Shown: in pieces, positions 13,865 to 14,742 of the stretch
Layout of the letters: every line of letters begins with the position of its first letter
How positions within the stretch are numbered: position 1 is the first letter of the stretch
NCBI GenBank assembly: GCA_003557085.1
Contig: PWPR01000061.1
Span: 1-14,742, forward strand
DNA from: Clostridia bacterium
GTDB taxonomy: Bacteria > Bacillota > UBA994 > PWPR01
Direction of reading: 5' to 3'
Length of the DNA: 14,742 nt
Translations under genes and position numbers: made by a program
Notes under the pieces: model-generated
The model's database searches: none
What the model saw: only the letters and a program-made list of their open reading frames with translations
What the model was told of the DNA's origin: nothing

Positions 13865-14742
13865 ATGAAAAAAGAACTATTAAATGTTAAGAATTTACAA
13901 ACTGTTTATCATACTGAAGCGGGCGATATCTATGCTGTTGACAATGTATCGTTTACTGTATACGAAGGGGAAACGCTAGCTATAGTTGGAGAAAGTGGTT
14001 CTGGAAAAAGTCAGACTGTTTTTTCACTACTTGGTTTAATTCCTTCTCCTCCTGGAGAAGTTAAACAAGGTAAAGCTCATTTCAAAGGAAAAGACTTGCT
14101 TAATATGGGCAAAGAAGAGCTGCAGAAAATAAGAGGAAATGATATATCCATAATTTTTCAAGAACCAATGACTTCTCTAAATCCAGTACATACTGTAGGA
14201 AAGCAAATTGCAGAAGTTATTATGTTACATAAGAAGCTTCCTAAAAAAGAAGCATATAAAGAAGCTCAAAAAATGTTAGAGTTAGTCGGCATACCAGATC
14301 CAGATAAAAGAGTTAATGAGTATCCACATCAATTATCTGGGGGGATGAGACAAAGGGTTATGATCGCTATAGCTCTAGCATGTGAACCGAAGTTGCTGAT
14401 AGCTGATGAGCCGACCACAGCATTGGATGTAACTATCCAGGCACAAATCTTGCATGAGATGAACAGATTTAAAGAGGAAATGGACATGAGTATTATATTA
14501 ATAACTCATGATTTAGGTGTAGTAGCCGAAATGGCAGACCGTGTTGTTGTGATGTATGGTGGGCAAGTAGTTGAGGCTAACTTAATAGAGGATTTGTTTA
14601 CAAAACCAAAACATCCATATACAATTGGCTTGCTTTATTCTATCCCTAAAATTGAGGAAAAAGTTGAATGGCTGAATGTGATTGAAGGCACAGTTCCAGA
14701 TCCTCTAATGATGCCAGAAGGATGTAGATTTCATCCAAGATG
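13865..14742 (+). CDS. Peptide ABC transporter ATP-binding protein, DppD/OppD type (3' end outside window)
   Basis: The first 292 residues of the ATPase that powers the peptide importer; the frame is still open at the window edge. Visible are Walker A GESGSGKS (42-49), the Q-loop FQEPMTSLNPV (98-108, Gln99), signature LSGGMRQR (157-164), Walker B LLIADE (177-182), D-loop ALDV (186-189) and the H-loop His215. The C-terminal part specific to oligopeptide transporters follows, with KHPYTIGLLYSIP and, at the edge, GCRFHPR (286-292), the start of the Cys-rich tail seen in many DppD/OppD proteins. The ATG at 13865 is 11 nt after the permease stop, with AGGGG in the gap. A dppF/oppF-type partner probably follows outside the window. 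Confidence 0.95.
   Translation, partial: MKKELLNVKNLQTVYHTEAGDIYAVDNVSFTVYEGETLAIVGESGSGKSQTVFSLLGLIPSPPGEVKQGKAHFKGKDLLNMGKEELQKIRGNDISIIFQEPMTSLNPVHTVGKQIAEVIMLHKKLPKKEAYKEAQKMLELVGIPDPDKRVNEYPHQLSGGMRQRVMIAIALACEPKLLIADEPTTALDVTIQAQILHEMNRFKEEMDMSIILITHDLGVVAEMADRVVVMYGGQVVEANLIEDLFTKPKHPYTIGLLYSIPKIEEKVEWLNVIEGTVPDPLMMPEGCRFHPR

Overview
The window is low-GC, AT-rich DNA with short intergenic gaps, purine-rich ribosome binding sites, textbook sigma-A promoters and U-tailed terminators. Together these suggest a Firmicute, most likely an anaerobic or fermentative member of the Clostridia; I cannot name the genus. Gene content (M20 amidohydrolase with a DUF5058-type membrane protein, non-haem ferritin, Opp/Dpp transporter) fits this. 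No tRNA, rRNA, CRISPR array or intact mobile element was found.

Layout. Positions 1-820 hold no intact gene, one decayed reading frame on the minus strand and, at the end, a strong promoter (TTGACT-17-TATAAT). This drives an operon of an M20 amidohydrolase (848-2047), a DUF5058-like membrane protein (2061-2756) and a second small multi-pass membrane protein (2767-3480), closed by a clear terminator. After it comes a scarred stretch with the remains of a group II intron reverse transcriptase (about 3690-3840, catalytic YxDD changed to YTND). Next, on the minus strand, is a 441-residue regulator with a degenerate GGDEF-like domain and a C-terminal winged helix. A second scar (5385-5698, plus strand) holds a broken membrane-protein gene.

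From 5795 a perfect 14-bp inverted repeat covers both the -35 and -10 boxes of a promoter. That promoter serves an SCP2-like/cupin protein and an overlapping GNAT acetyltransferase. The pair converges, through a shared bidirectional terminator, on a minus-strand ThiS/MoaD-like sulfur-carrier protein that ends in Gly-Gly-Cys rather than Gly-Gly. Then come a cytoplasmic serine beta-lactamase-fold hydrolase, a convergent NudL-type Nudix hydrolase, a divergent FtnA-type ferritin with all ferroxidase residues, and a peptide ABC transporter operon: lipoprotein binding protein, two permeases and an ATPase that runs off the right edge.

How the genes may work together. The M20 enzyme and the two membrane proteins look like one unit that imports an N-acyl or peptide-like compound and hydrolyses it, possibly controlled by the nearby minus-strand regulator; this is inference from order and spacing. 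The Opp/Dpp operon is a separate peptide uptake system with its own leader and an internal hairpin that may keep the binding protein in excess. The most interesting candidates for new biology are the M20/DUF5058/membrane-pair operon with its regulator, the Gly-Gly-Cys sulfur carrier, and the operator-controlled SCP2-cupin/GNAT pair.
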